Assembly (NCBI GenBank): GCA_963837695.1
Contig: CAWINZ010000003.1
Location: 186,001 to 250,000 of the forward strand
DNA length: 64,000 nucleotides
Direction: 5' to 3'
Origin: VRUE01 sp963837695
GTDB lineage: Bacteria; Actinomycetota; Thermoleophilia; Solirubrobacterales; 70-9
Both the position numbers and the translations under genes were made by a program. Under the pieces are notes generated by a model, which was not told where the DNA came from, searched no databases, and saw nothing but the letters and a program-made list of their open reading frames with translations. Positions within the stretch are counted from its first letter, which is position 1. Each line of letters opens with the position of its first letter. Shown here in pieces: positions 40,600-50,963 of the stretch.

Positions 40600-41832
40600 T
40601 GGACCTGGTGAGCGCAGAGCTTCCTGCAAGGACGCTGGTAGTGGCGATCGACCCCGGCAAGGCCACCAACCGGGTGCTGTTGGCAGACGGCGAGCGAGGG
40701 CTGATCGGGGAGCCTGTCTCGCTGCCGACCCTGCGCGAGGGGATCGAGCGGCTCTGCGAGCTGATCGATTCCCAAGCTGCGCCCGAGACGGTGATCGCGA
40801 TCGAGGCGACGGGCTCGCTTGCACCTGCCGTGGGTCGCCGAGCTCGAGCGCCGCCTGCCGGGCTCGACCCGCCTCTTCGCCCCTTCAGAGACCCAGGCCG
40901 CGCGCACCCAGCTGGGCTCGCGTCGCTTTAAGGACGACGACCGCGACTGCGCCGCCCTTGTCTCGCTCGCCCGCCAGGGTCGTGGCCGCCCTGCCCAAGG
41001 CGGAACCCTCGATGCCCTGCTGGATGCCGTCCGCCACCGCCGCCGCCTGATCGCCCAGCGCAAGGTCGCTCGCCAGCATCTGCACCACCAGCTGAACGCG
41101 CTCTGCCCAGGGCTCTCGGCCCCAGCGGGCCACGGGCGGGTCCTCGGCCTCCAGACCCCGACGGGACGGGCCGCGCTGGCCTGCGCGGTCGACTTCGCCG
41201 GCAGGGCGCCCGCTCCTCGATCGTTGATGGTAAGAGCCCCAGGGCGGCTCTCACCCGCCAACGCCACCTACTGGTCTGAGCGCTGGCGCGGCTGCCTGGC
41301 GCCGCCCGCCGACGCCGAGCTGCGCGCCGAGCGTCTGGGTCGCGACGTCAAGCGCTGGCGCGCCTTGGAAGCAGACGTTCTCGCCGTCGAGGCTCAGATT
41401 TCGATGCTGTTGAGCGAGACGCCGGGCCAGGTGTTGACGACACTGCCGGGGGTTGCGGCAACCCGGGCCGCCGCGCTCGCCGTCCACGCCCTGCCGATCG
41501 AGCGTTTCCCCACTGCCGAGCACCTTTACTCCTTCACCGGCCTGGCGCCGGCGCGATATGAGTCGGCGACGATCCGCAAGGCGCGGGGGATCTCCCGGCA
41601 GGCTCCTGGCGAGCGCCGCGACGCGCTGATGGCAATCGCCTGGGGGCTCTCCCAGCACTGCGGGCCATTCAAAGAGCGCGACCGCGAGCTGCGCGCTCGC
41701 GGCATGCGGCCGATCGAGGCGCGGGTCGCCCTGGCTCGGCACGCTTGCCGGCTCTGCCATCGGATGCTTCAAAGCCAACAGACCTTCGACGAGGAGCGCT
41801 ACGCTCGGACTCGGCATCGGCGTGGGCGGTGA
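40599..41832 (+). pseudogene. IS110-family transposase, single frameshift
   Basis: Begins MDLVSAELPARTLVVAIDPG with the N-terminal DEDD domain and continues to VIAIEATGS. The frame then changes by one base at about 40818-40820, and the remaining DEDD and Transposase_20 parts (DDDRDCAALVSLAR, TLPGVAATRAAAL, YSFTGLAPARYESATIRKAR) follow to 41832. Joined, the protein would be about 410 residues, the normal length. One extra T in GGGCTCGCTTGCAC explains it. It is unrelated in detail to the element at 34514-35722. Decay, sequencing error or programmed frameshifting are all possible. Confidence 0.82.
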
Positions 41833-42059
41833 CGGCGGTTCGACTATGCCGCACGACGGCGCAATCTAGTTTGCCGCCCGCCCACGCCGGCCATCCCTAC
41901 GGCGCAAAGAAGAACCTGCCGCACGACGGCGCCTAATCAGTCTGCCGATCGGCCTTCGCCGAGCCGGGTAGAGCCTTCTCGCAATTTGCGACCGGCATAG
42001 CCGGCCCGCTGGGCCTTGCCGCCGAACGACTCTTGACTCACCGGGGAAGAACTAGCCCC
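41833..42059. repeat. Non-coding 3' flank of the second IS110-like element with direct repeats
   Basis: About 225 bp without a supported gene. TGCCGCACGACGGCGC occurs at 41847-41862 and again at 41917-41932, and each is followed within 10 bp by a TTTGCCG/TCTGCCG tail. This could be the element's right end, or a guide-RNA region if the element is of the IS1111 type, whose RNA lies downstream of the transposase. Function not shown. Confidence 0.45.
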
Positions 42060-42104
42060 CGACGGGCCTAAAACCGGAGGCATAGACCGGTTTTAGGCCC
42101 GTCG
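42060..42104. repeat. Perfect 18-bp palindrome before the exporter operon
   Basis: Arms at 42060-42077 and 42087-42104 pair perfectly with a 9-nt loop (AGGCATAGA). The arm contains CCTAAAACCGG. It ends 18 bp before the TTG start at 42123, so it is an operator, attenuator or boundary hairpin. A second long hairpin lies just after the operon (43730-43774). Confidence 0.75.
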
Positions 42105-42122
42105 ACCTAGAATCGCCGGACT

Positions 42123-42974
42123 TTGGCCGAGCCTGTCATCTCCATTCGTGGCCTGCGCAAGAGCTACGGCGAGGTCGAGGCGGTGCGCGGCATCGATCTC
42201 GAGGTGCAGCGGGGGGAGGTTTTCGCCTTCCTCGGGCCGAACGGGGCGGGCAAGACGACGACGGTGGAGATCCTCGAGGGCTACCGCAAGCGCAGCGGCG
42301 GCGAGGTGAGCGTCCTGGGCGAGGACCCCGAGCACGCCGGGCGCGCCTGGCGCGAGCGGATCGGCATCGTCCTGCAGAGCTGCCGCCTCGACCCCTACCT
42401 GACCGTGCGCGAGTCCCTCGCGCTCTACGCCGGCTATTACGACGCGCCCCGTCCGATCGAGGAGACGATCGAGCAGGTCGGCCTCGCCGGCAAGGCCGAC
42501 GCTCGTGCCAGCTCGCTCTCCGGCGGCCAGCAGCGCCGGCTCGACGTCGGCATGGCGCTGATCGGCGATCCCGAGCTGCTCTTCCTCGACGAGCCGACGA
42601 CCGGCTTCGACCCCTCGGCTCGACGACAGGCGTGGGAGACGATCGCCGGCCTGCGCGACCTCGGCAAGACCGTCTTCCTCACCACCCACTACATGGACGA
42701 GGCCCAGCGACTCGCCGACCGGGTCACGGTCATCTCCGCCGGGGAGATCGTCGCCCGGGGCACCCCCGAGGACCTCGGCGATCGCGAGAACCGACCGGCG
42801 CGGATCACCTACCGCGAGGCGGGGCGTGAGGTCGAGCTGGAGACGACGACGCCGGTCGAGACCCTCAACGAGCTGACCGGCAGGGCGCTGGCGGAGGGCA
42901 GGGACCTCGAAGGGCTGGAGGTCGCCAGGCCCAGCCTCGAGGACGTCTACCTGGAGCTGACCGACCAGACATGA
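42123..42974 (+). CDS. ABC-2 type exporter, ATPase subunit
   Basis: 283 residues. Walker A GPNGAGKTT, signature LSGGQQRRLDVGMAL, Walker B LLFLDEPTTGFDP, and H-loop TTHYMDEA, typical of DrrA/CcmA-like daunorubicin-type exporters. TTG start at 42123. The C-terminal 75 residues are the usual regulatory tail of this family. Overlaps the permease gene by 4 bp. Substrate unknown: drug, lipid or polysaccharide. Confidence 0.9.
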   Translation: MAEPVISIRGLRKSYGEVEAVRGIDLEVQRGEVFAFLGPNGAGKTTTVEILEGYRKRSGGEVSVLGEDPEHAGRAWRERIGIVLQSCRLDPYLTVRESLALYAGYYDAPRPIEETIEQVGLAGKADARASSLSGGQQRRLDVGMALIGDPELLFLDEPTTGFDPSARRQAWETIAGLRDLGKTVFLTTHYMDEAQRLADRVTVISAGEIVARGTPEDLGDRENRPARITYREAGREVELETTTPVETLNELTGRALAEGRDLEGLEVARPSLEDVYLELTDQT

Positions 42975-43729
42975 GCCTCGTCCTGCATCAGTTCCGCTAC
43001 GACCAGAAGGCGTTCTGGCGCAATCCGGCCTCGGTCTTCTTCACCGTCGCCTTCCCGGTCGTCCTCTTGCTGATCTTCGCCACCGTCTTCGGCAGCCAGA
43101 CGGTCGACGTCCGCGGGGGGATCAAGACCACCACCTATTACGTGCCGGCGATCATCACCCTCTCGGTGATCTCGGCGACGATGCAGTCGCTGGCGATGTC
43201 GCTGGTGATCGCGCGCGAGGACGGCCGCTTGAAGCGCGGTCGCGGTACGCCGATGCCGCCCTGGGTTTTCATCGCCGGCCGCGTCGGCAACTCGATCGTC
43301 GTCGCGCTGATGATGCTGGTCCTGCTTGCGGCGATCGGCCGCCTCGCCTACGGCGTCGACATCCCCTGGGGCCATCTGCCCGCGATCGTCCTCACCCTCG
43401 TCGTCGGCGCCGCTTCCTTTTGCTGCCTCGGCATCGCGCTGACGGCGGCGATTCCCTCCCAGGACGCGGCGGCTCCGATCGTCAACGCCCTGCTGTTGCC
43501 GCTCTACTTCCTCTCCGGCGTCTTCATCCCCGACGACCAGCTGCCCAGCGGCGTCATCCACTTCGCCGACGCCTTCCCGATCCGCCATTTCTTCGAGGCG
43601 TTCTTCGACGCCTACGTCCCGGGCGGCGCCGCCGTCTCCTGGGGGAACCTCGCGGTCGTCGCGATCTGGGGCGTGGTCGGCCTGCTGCTGGCAATCCGTT
43701 ACTTCCGCTGGACCCCGCGCAGCGGCTGA
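42971..43729 (+). CDS. ABC-2 type exporter, permease subunit
   Basis: 252 residues with six membrane helices and a 30-residue amphipathic N-terminus (MSLVLHQFRYDQKAFWRNPA), the DrrB/ABC2_membrane layout. The conserved loop PLYFLSGVFIPDDQLP lies between helices 5 and 6. It forms the channel for the preceding ATPase. A strong hairpin begins directly after its stop codon. Confidence 0.9.
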   Translation: MSLVLHQFRYDQKAFWRNPASVFFTVAFPVVLLLIFATVFGSQTVDVRGGIKTTTYYVPAIITLSVISATMQSLAMSLVIAREDGRLKRGRGTPMPPWVFIAGRVGNSIVVALMMLVLLAAIGRLAYGVDIPWGHLPAIVLTLVVGAASFCCLGIALTAAIPSQDAAAPIVNALLLPLYFLSGVFIPDDQLPSGVIHFADAFPIRHFFEAFFDAYVPGGAAVSWGNLAVVAIWGVVGLLLAIRYFRWTPRSG

Positions 43730-43774
43730 CCTGACCTGCATCGAGCCCCAAATAGGGGTTCGATGCAGGTCAGG
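43730..43774. terminator. 20-bp hairpin directly after the exporter operon
   Basis: Arms at 43730-43749 and 43755-43774 pair over 20 bp with one G-T wobble and a 5-nt AAATA loop. It starts at the base after the permease stop codon, so it is probably a terminator or RNA 3'-end protector. No T-tract follows. Confidence 0.75.
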
Positions 43775-43829
43775 GGTGACTGGGGCGGGCGACGGGGCGC
43801 CCGGTGGCACCTATAGCCTCCGTGGCCCG

Positions 43830-44192
43830 ATGTTGCACCACGTTCTTTTGGAGGTCTCCGACCTCGAGCGGAGCGCGTCCTTCTACGACGCGCTGCTCGC
43901 GCCGCTTGGTTGGCGGCGCCATTTCGAGGAGGACGAGACGATCGGCTGGGGCATCGCCAAGCCGGTCTTCTTCATCGCCGCGCACCACCCGGCCAAGCCG
44001 GGCTTTGGCCTGCTCAGCTTCTCTGGACTCGGGATCGTCGCCGTCAAGGCGGCCTGGGAGCAGGGCGTGAAGGCCGGCGGCAACCCCGTCGGCGAGCCCG
44101 GCGAGCGGCGCTCGCACGGCTCCGGCTCCTACTCGGCGTTCCTGCAGGACCCGGACGGGTACGAAATAGAGGTGACGATCGGCAGTGATTAG
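43830..44192 (+). CDS. Glyoxalase/VOC family protein
   Basis: 120 residues: MLHHVLLEVSDLERSASFYD is the typical first module, and LQDPDGYEIEVTI the C-terminal metal Glu region. A lactoylglutathione lyase-like or dioxygenase-like fold; activity unknown. ATG at 43830 is chosen because the open frame upstream has no VOC sequence. gap follows 42 bp downstream. Confidence 0.85.
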   Translation: MLHHVLLEVSDLERSASFYDALLAPLGWRRHFEEDETIGWGIAKPVFFIAAHHPAKPGFGLLSFSGLGIVAVKAAWEQGVKAGGNPVGEPGERRSHGSGSYSAFLQDPDGYEIEVTIGSD

Positions 44193-44234
44193 CTTTCGAC
44201 ACGACAACGCATCGATCCAGGAGGACGTGACTTC

Positions 44235-45239
<1,005 letters not shown>

Positions 45240-45258
45240 GCGCCGTCCGGGGGGCGCC

Positions 45259-46446
45259 GTGAGCTTCGCCAAGCAGAGCGTCCGCGACGCCGACGTCGCC
45301 GGCAAGCGGGTGCTGGTCCGGGTCGACTTCAACGTGCCGCTCGACGGCGGTCGCGTCGCCGACGACACGAGGATCCGGGCGGCGCTGCCGACGATCGAAC
45401 TGCTGCGCGAGCGCGGCGCGGCCCTCGTCCTCGTCTCTCACCTGGGCCGGCCGAAGGGCAAGGTCGATCCGGAGTTCTCGATGCAGCCGGTCGGCGAACG
45501 CCTGGCCGAGCTGCTCGGCGCCGAGGTGAAGCAGGCGCCAGCCGCGGTCGGCGAGGACGTCGAGACGATGGCCGCCGGGTTGAGCCCCGGCGATGTGCTT
45601 CTGCTCGAGAACGTTCGGTTTGAGCCCGGTGAGACTGAGAACGATCCTGGCCTTGCTGATTCTCTGGCGCGGTTGGCCGATGTGTATGTGAACGACGCCT
45701 TCGGGACTGCCCACCGCGCTCACGCCAGCACCGAGGGGGTCGCCCACCGGCTGCCCGGGTATGCCGGGCTGCTGCTCGAGAAGGAGCTGGAAGAGCTGGG
45801 CAGGGTCGTCGAGGCGCCGCAGCGGCCGCTGGTCGTCGTCCTCGGTGGGGCCAAGGTGAGCGACAAGGTCGGCGTCATCGACCGCTTTCTCGAAGTCGCT
45901 GACAGCATCCTGATCGGTGGCGCGATGTGCTTCAGCTTCTTCCGCGCCCAGGGCATCGCCACCGGCGACTCGCTGGTCGAGGAGGCCGGGGTGAAGCTGG
46001 CCGAGGAGGCGTTGCGCAAGGCCGAGGGTTCGCCCTGCGAGCTGATCCTGCCCGCCGACCTGGTGCTGGGCAAGAGCTTTGACGCGGCGACCGAGCGGCG
46101 CGAGAGCGACGCCGTCGAGGTGCCGGACGGCTGGATGGGGCTCGACGTCGGCCCACGCACCGCCGCTGTTTACGCCGAGCGCATCGCCGCCGCCGGGACC
46201 GTGCTCTGGAACGGGCCGATGGGCGCCTTCGAGCTGGAGCCGTTTGCCGCCGCGACGCGGACCGTCGCCGATGCGGTCGCCGCCGCAGCGGGGACCACCG
46301 TCGTCGGCGGCGGCGACTCGGTTGCCGCGCTGCACCAGTTTGGCCTGGCTGAGAAAGTGGATTGGGTGTCGACCGGAGGAGGAGCCTCGTTGGAGCTGCT
46401 GGAGGGAAAGAAGCTGCCGGGCGTGGAGGCTCTGAGAGATGCCTGA
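45259..46446 (+). CDS. pgk: Phosphoglycerate kinase
   Basis: 395 residues. Substrate-binding RVDFNVPLDGG, LVSHLGRPKG, hinge VLGGAKVSDK, and C-terminal nucleotide site VGGGDSVAAL. GTG at 45259. The central part around 45600-45720 uses more A/T-ending codons than the rest (for example GAT CCT GGC CTT GCT GAT TCT), a local oddity without frame change. Its end overlaps tpiA by 8 bp. Confidence 0.96.
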   Translation: MSFAKQSVRDADVAGKRVLVRVDFNVPLDGGRVADDTRIRAALPTIELLRERGAALVLVSHLGRPKGKVDPEFSMQPVGERLAELLGAEVKQAPAAVGEDVETMAAGLSPGDVLLLENVRFEPGETENDPGLADSLARLADVYVNDAFGTAHRAHASTEGVAHRLPGYAGLLLEKELEELGRVVEAPQRPLVVVLGGAKVSDKVGVIDRFLEVADSILIGGAMCFSFFRAQGIATGDSLVEEAGVKLAEEALRKAEGSPCELILPADLVLGKSFDAATERRESDAVEVPDGWMGLDVGPRTAAVYAERIAAAGTVLWNGPMGAFELEPFAAATRTVADAVAAAAGTTVVGGGDSVAALHQFGLAEKVDWVSTGGGASLELLEGKKLPGVEALRDA

Positions 46447-47191
46447 GCGCACCCCCTACATCGCCGCCAACTGGAAGATGCACAAGACCGTCGCTGAGGC
46501 GGCCGACTTCGTCGACGCGCTGCTGCCGCGGATCGCCGCGACCCAGAACGACGTCGTCATCTGCCCGCCGTTCACCGCCCTCACCGCGGTCGTCGAGCGG
46601 CGCTACGGCACCGCGGTGAAGGTCGCCGCTCAGAACATGCACGAGGAGGGCTCGGGAGCGTTCACCGGCGAGGTCTCCGCGTCGATGCTGGTCGAGCTCG
46701 ACGTCGAGGCGGTCGTCCTCGGCCACTCCGAGCGCCGCCAGTACTTCAACGAGACCGACGAGGCGCTGGCGCGCAAGGTGCCGGCGGCTCTCGCCGCCGG
46801 GCTCGAGCCGATCCTCTGTGTCGGCGAGAGCGAGGAGGCGCGCGACGCGGACCAGACCAAAGGGGTGCTGGAGCGCCAGCTGCAGGCCGACCTGGCCGCG
46901 GTCGAGTCGATCGACCTGGCCAAGGTCGTCGTCGCCTACGAGCCGATCTGGGCGATCGGCACCGGCCGCACCGCCAGCCCGGAGCAGGCCCAGGAGGCGT
47001 GCGCCTTCATCCGCGACGTGCTGCGCGAGCGCGGCGCCGTCGCCGACGCGGCGCGGATCCTCTACGGCGGCTCGGTCAAGGTGGCCAACGCCGCCGAACT
47101 GATGGGACAGCCCGACATCGACGGGGCATTGGTCGGTGGCGCAAGTCTGGATCCAGAGGAATTCGCGGCCATCGTGGAGGCAGCTGGGTGA
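46439..47191 (+). CDS. tpiA: Triosephosphate isomerase
   Basis: 250 residues with all catalytic motifs: AANWKMHK (Lys), GHSERRQYFNE (His) and VVAYEPIWAIGTGRTAS (Glu), with the phosphate-binding loop YGGSVKVANA. ATG at 46439 overlaps pgk; its stop overlaps the gpmI start. Confidence 0.96.
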   Translation: MPERTPYIAANWKMHKTVAEAADFVDALLPRIAATQNDVVICPPFTALTAVVERRYGTAVKVAAQNMHEEGSGAFTGEVSASMLVELDVEAVVLGHSERRQYFNETDEALARKVPAALAAGLEPILCVGESEEARDADQTKGVLERQLQADLAAVESIDLAKVVVAYEPIWAIGTGRTASPEQAQEACAFIRDVLRERGAVADAARILYGGSVKVANAAELMGQPDIDGALVGGASLDPEEFAAIVEAAG

Positions 47192-48750
47192 CGAACTTGC
47201 CCGTGCCTTCGCTGGCCTTGGTCATCCTTGACGGCTGGGGGCTGGCGCCGGACGGGCCCGGCAACGCGATATCCCAGGCCCAGACGCCGGTCTTCGACTC
47301 TCTCTGGGGTCGCTATCCCCACACTCAGCTTTCCGCCCAGGGCCGCGATGTCGGTCTGCCCGATGGGCAGATGGGCAACTCGGAGGTCGGGCATCTCAAC
47401 CTCGGCGCCGGCGCGATCGTCAAGCAGGACCTGGCCCGGATCGACGACTCGATCGCCGACGGCAGCTTCTTCGAGAACGAGGCGCTGCTCGACGCCTGCG
47501 ACCGGGCCCGGCGCAGCCCGCGCGGCCGCCTGCACCTGCTCGGTCTCGTCTCCGACGGCGGCGTCCATTCCGGCTGGGAGCACATCGAGGCGACGATCGA
47601 GCTGGCCTCACAGGAAGGCGTCCCAGACGTCGTCTTCCACGCCTTCACCGACGGTCGCGACACGCTGCCGCACGGCGGCCGGGCCTACCTCGGCGAGCTG
47701 GAGCGCTGGCTGCGCCAGGCTGGGCGCATCGCCACGGTCAGCGGCCGCTACTACGCGATGGACCGCGACACGCGCTGGGAGCGGATCAAGCTCGCCTACG
47801 ACGCGATCGTCCACGCCCGCGGCCAGCACGCGGACACCTCAGCGGAGGCGATAGACGCTTCCTATGAGTGCGAGGAGACCGACGAGTTCGTCAAGCCGAC
47901 CGTGATCGGCGACTACGACGGCGCCGCCGAGGGCGACGTGGCGATCTTCATCAACTTCCGTCCCGACCGGGCGCGGGAGATGACCCGTGCCCTCGGGGAT
48001 CCCGATTTCGACGAGTTCTCCCGCGCCGGCGGCCCCGTGGTCGGCCTGACGACGATGACTTCGTACCGCAAAGGCTGGCCGTACCCGGTCGCCTTTCCCG
48101 AGGCGCGCCCGACGACGACCCTGGCCGAGGTCGTCTCCGCGGCCGGCGGACGCCAGCTGCACGTCGCCGAGACCGAGAAGTACGCGCACGTCACCTACTT
48201 CTTCAACGGCGGCCGCGAGGAGGAGTGGGAGGGAGAGGAGCACTGTCTGGTCGACTCGCCCCGCGACGTCCCCACCTACGACCACAAGCCGGAGATGAGC
48301 GCCCGCGCCGCCGCCGACACCTTCGTCTCGCACTGGTCTGGCGGCGACTACCGCTTCGGCATCATCAACTTCGCCAACCCCGACATGGTCGGCCACACCG
48401 GTGTCATTCCGGCCGCCGTCAAGGCGGTCGAGGAGGTCGACGGCTGCCTCGGCGACGTCGTCGCCGCAGTCGAGGCCACCGGCGGGGCCTGCATCGTCAC
48501 CGCCGACCACGGCAACTGCGACCACATGCTCGAGCCCGACGGCTCGCCCAACACCGCGCACTCGCTCAACCCGGTGCCGCTGATCGTCACCGCCGAGGGA
48601 CTCAAGTTGCGCGACCAGGGCATCCTCGCCGACGTCGCCCCGACCGCCCTCCAGCTCCTCGGCATCCCCCAGCCGGAAGCGATGACCGGCGAGTCGCTGA
48701 TCGAGGCACCCCGCCGCTTTCTAAACCTCGCCCGATCAGATGAGGGTTGA
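47188..48750 (+). CDS. gpmI: 2,3-bisphosphoglycerate-independent phosphoglycerate mutase
   Basis: 520 residues of the alkaline-phosphatase superfamily, Mn-dependent. LVILDGWG at the N-terminus, catalytic Ser in GNSEVGHLNLGAG, HAFTDGRDT, and metal ligands in NFANPDMVGHTG and TADHGNCDHM. GTG at 47188 overlaps the tpiA stop (GTGA). Confidence 0.95.
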   Translation: MTNLPVPSLALVILDGWGLAPDGPGNAISQAQTPVFDSLWGRYPHTQLSAQGRDVGLPDGQMGNSEVGHLNLGAGAIVKQDLARIDDSIADGSFFENEALLDACDRARRSPRGRLHLLGLVSDGGVHSGWEHIEATIELASQEGVPDVVFHAFTDGRDTLPHGGRAYLGELERWLRQAGRIATVSGRYYAMDRDTRWERIKLAYDAIVHARGQHADTSAEAIDASYECEETDEFVKPTVIGDYDGAAEGDVAIFINFRPDRAREMTRALGDPDFDEFSRAGGPVVGLTTMTSYRKGWPYPVAFPEARPTTTLAEVVSAAGGRQLHVAETEKYAHVTYFFNGGREEEWEGEEHCLVDSPRDVPTYDHKPEMSARAAADTFVSHWSGGDYRFGIINFANPDMVGHTGVIPAAVKAVEEVDGCLGDVVAAVEATGGACIVTADHGNCDHMLEPDGSPNTAHSLNPVPLIVTAEGLKLRDQGILADVAPTALQLLGIPQPEAMTGESLIEAPRRFLNLARSDEG

Positions 48751-49945
48751 GCCGGAGCGGTTGCGGTTTGAGATTGCGGCTCGTGATGGGGCTGCGCGAG
48801 CTGGGGTACTTCATACGCCCCACGGGGAAGTTCAAACGCCGGCCTTTATTCCGTTGGCTACCAAGGGGACGGTACGTGGGTTGGAATCTCGCGAGGTAGC
48901 TGGGATGGGATATGAGCTGGTGTTGGGGAATACGTACCACCTGTTCGTCTCGCCCGGTCCGGATCGGATCGCCGCCGCGGGAGGGCTGCACGGGTTCATG
49001 GGGTGGGAGGGGGCGCTGATCACCGACTCCGGCGGCTTCCAAGTCTTCTCCCTTGCCCACGGCGGGGTGGCTGACGAGGTCAAGGGGAAGGGACGGCCGG
49101 GGGGAGACCATGGGTCGGTCGTCTCGATCGGCGAGGAGGGGGTGCACTTCAAGTCCTACAGGGACGGGAGGGCGCTGTTCATCTCACCGGAGGTCTCGAT
49201 GGAGGTGCAGGCGAAGCTGGGGTCCGACATCGCCCTGGTCTTCGACGAGTGCACCCCGTACCACGCCGATCGCGACTACACCGCCCGGTCGATGGAGCGC
49301 ACCCACCGTTGGCTCGACCGCTGCCTGCAGTGGCACGGGGCGCATGGACCGGCGCGGCAGGCCGTCTTCGGGATCGTCCAGGGCGGTGTCCACGAGGATC
49401 TGCGCCGCGAGTCGGCGCAGGCGGTTTCCGCTGCCGGAGTCGACGGAATCGCGATCGGCGGGACGCTCGGCCGCGACAAGGAGGAGATGCGGGGCGTGTT
49501 GGAGATGACCGCGCCGCTGCTGCCGGCCGAGGCTCCCAAGCACCTGCTCGGCATCGGCGACGTCGACGACCTGCTGACCGGCATCGCCCTCGGCCTCGAC
49601 GTCTTCGACTGCGCGATCCCGACCCGCCTCGCCCGCCACGGCACCGCCCTCGTCCCCGACCCCACCAACCGCTTCCGCCTCGACCTGCGCAAGGCCGGCT
49701 GGGAGGGCAACCGCGACCCGATCGCCGACGGCTGCCCCTGCCCCGCCTGCCGGCACCACGACCGCGACTACCTCAGCTACCTCTCCCGCGCCGAGGAGCT
49801 GACCGCCGTCCGCCTCCTCTGCCTCCACAACCTGACCTTCATGGAGGAGCTGGTTCGGAATGCCCGCTTGGCGATCGAATCGGCCGGCCTCGCTGCATAC
49901 ACGCAGGCCATTCTCGCGGGGGCCCCTCCGTGGGGCGGTGGCTGA
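48740..49945 (+). CDS. tgt: tRNA-guanine transglycosylase
   Basis: 401 residues. Inserts preQ1 into tRNA at position 34 (bacterial Tgt). Catalytic Asp regions: TDSGGFQVFSL and FDCAIPTRLARHGTAL; substrate loop GIVQGGVHEDLR; zinc ligands in CPCPACRHHDRDYL. ATG at 48740 overlaps gpmI by 11 bp. The first 330 bp have slightly lower GC than the remainder. Confidence 0.94.
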   Translation: MRVEPERLRFEIAARDGAARAGVLHTPHGEVQTPAFIPLATKGTVRGLESREVAGMGYELVLGNTYHLFVSPGPDRIAAAGGLHGFMGWEGALITDSGGFQVFSLAHGGVADEVKGKGRPGGDHGSVVSIGEEGVHFKSYRDGRALFISPEVSMEVQAKLGSDIALVFDECTPYHADRDYTARSMERTHRWLDRCLQWHGAHGPARQAVFGIVQGGVHEDLRRESAQAVSAAGVDGIAIGGTLGRDKEEMRGVLEMTAPLLPAEAPKHLLGIGDVDDLLTGIALGLDVFDCAIPTRLARHGTALVPDPTNRFRLDLRKAGWEGNRDPIADGCPCPACRHHDRDYLSYLSRAEELTAVRLLCLHNLTFMEELVRNARLAIESAGLAAYTQAILAGAPPWGGG

Positions 49946-50046
49946 GACTCCGGGGGACTCCCAGGTGACTTCTAAAGTGTCAAACTTTCTTTACTAATCA
50001 ATTGGCATTGGTCACACGCCTCTGCCAGCGAAAGAGAGGTAGAGAA

Positions 50047-50706
50047 ATGAATTGTAACTGCAAGGTGCTCCTCGGCGTGCTCATCGGTGTCCTGGCGCTC
50101 GGCGCGATGGCTGCTTCGGCAGCTCAAGCCGCTCCGGCATTCTGGGCGGAAGCGGAACAGGCGTTGGTGAAGGGGACCCACATCGGCCCGGTCGCCATGA
50201 CAGACGAAGGAAGCATCACCTGCGAAGAAGGCTCGTATACGGGGTCGCTGGAAGGAGAATCGAGCACATTGAAACTGGCGCCGACGTACAGCAAATGCAA
50301 ATCGCAAGGATGGGCGGTCACATATTTCTGGAACGAATGCGGTTATCTACTGCACTTGAAAGAAAAAACCGGGGTGAGTAACTACAAAGGAAATTTCGAC
50401 TTCTCGTGCCCAGCGGGCAAAGTGATCGAAGCCAAGGCGTATTCGAACAAAGCCCACACCAACGTGATATGCACGCTCACCATTGCGCCGCAATCCGGCC
50501 TGCTGTCGGTCACTTACACCGATTTCGAAGAAGCCGGGCAGGAAAAAGTCGAAATGGTGTTCAAAGTCGAAGAATTTGCCTATCGACAAGAAGGGTCGTT
50601 CTGTGCCAACGGCGAATTCAAAAACGGCACTCTGGAGGGCACCGTGAGCCTTGAAGCCGAAAACATATTCCTGGAACCGGTCGGGTTTGCAATCGTCGGC
50701 GAATAA
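50047..50706 (+). CDS. Small secreted Cys-containing protein, lineage-specific type
   Basis: 219 residues with an N-terminal signal peptide (VLLGVLIGVLALGAMAASAA, ending AQA) and an extracellular beta-rich domain with three spaced Cys pairs (ITCEEGSYT, YSKCKSQGW, NECGYL, FSCPAGK, ICTLTI, FCANGEF). No family recognised. ATG at 50047 has RBS AGAGAGGTAGAG. Third positions are distinctly richer in A/T than in neighbours, suggesting a different origin or expression class. Confidence 0.65.
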   Translation: MNCNCKVLLGVLIGVLALGAMAASAAQAAPAFWAEAEQALVKGTHIGPVAMTDEGSITCEEGSYTGSLEGESSTLKLAPTYSKCKSQGWAVTYFWNECGYLLHLKEKTGVSNYKGNFDFSCPAGKVIEAKAYSNKAHTNVICTLTIAPQSGLLSVTYTDFEEAGQEKVEMVFKVEEFAYRQEGSFCANGEFKNGTLEGTVSLEAENIFLEPVGFAIVGE

Positions 50707-50747
50707 CGGCGCCCGGGGCCCGGGCTAGAGGCATCAGGATCATTCGA

Positions 50748-50785
50748 GCCGCGCGCCAGGCTGCGTAGAAGCCCCGGCGCGCGGC
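50748..50785 (-). terminator. Hairpin that probably terminated the original kinase transcript
   Basis: GCCGCGCGCC (50748-50757) pairs with GGCGCGCGGC (50776-50785). It directly adjoins the stop codon of the orphan kinase 3' fragment, the position a native terminator would have for a leftward gene. A second palindrome (GCCCGGGGCCCGGGC, about 50711-50725) lies next to it, after the secreted-protein gene. Confidence 0.6.
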
Positions 50786-50930
50786 TATTCGGTGTTCTTC
50801 TTGACGAGTTCTTTGAACTCTTCGACGACCTTGTGCACCGAGTCGCCGGCCACTTCGGTCGCGTGAACTCCGGTTGCCTTGTCGGTGGCGAGGATGATCG
50901 CGGCCGCGACGGTCGCGGCGATGAGGACCA
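50785..50930 (-). pseudogene. Orphan 3' end of the serine/threonine kinase gene
   Basis: Encodes VLIAATVAAAIILATDKATG then VHATEVAGDSVHKVVEEFKE and LVKKNTE, nearly identical to the kinase C-terminus at 51575-51720. Its codons end mostly in G or C, like the bulk of the kinase gene. It lacks a start and the kinase domain. A DUF4160/DUF2442 island separates it from the present kinase gene. Confidence 0.88.
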
Positions 50931-50963
50931 GCCCAGTCGCTCAGCTGTCGGCTGTGCTGTTTT

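Noticed and set aside
41847..41932. Start of a CRISPR array
   Set aside because: Only two copies of a 16-bp repeat, 70 bp apart, beside a transposase; no cas genes anywhere in the window.
45600..45720. Recombination or transfer inside pgk
   Set aside because: Codon use is locally richer in A/T, but the protein is fully conserved and in frame; too short a stretch to support transfer.
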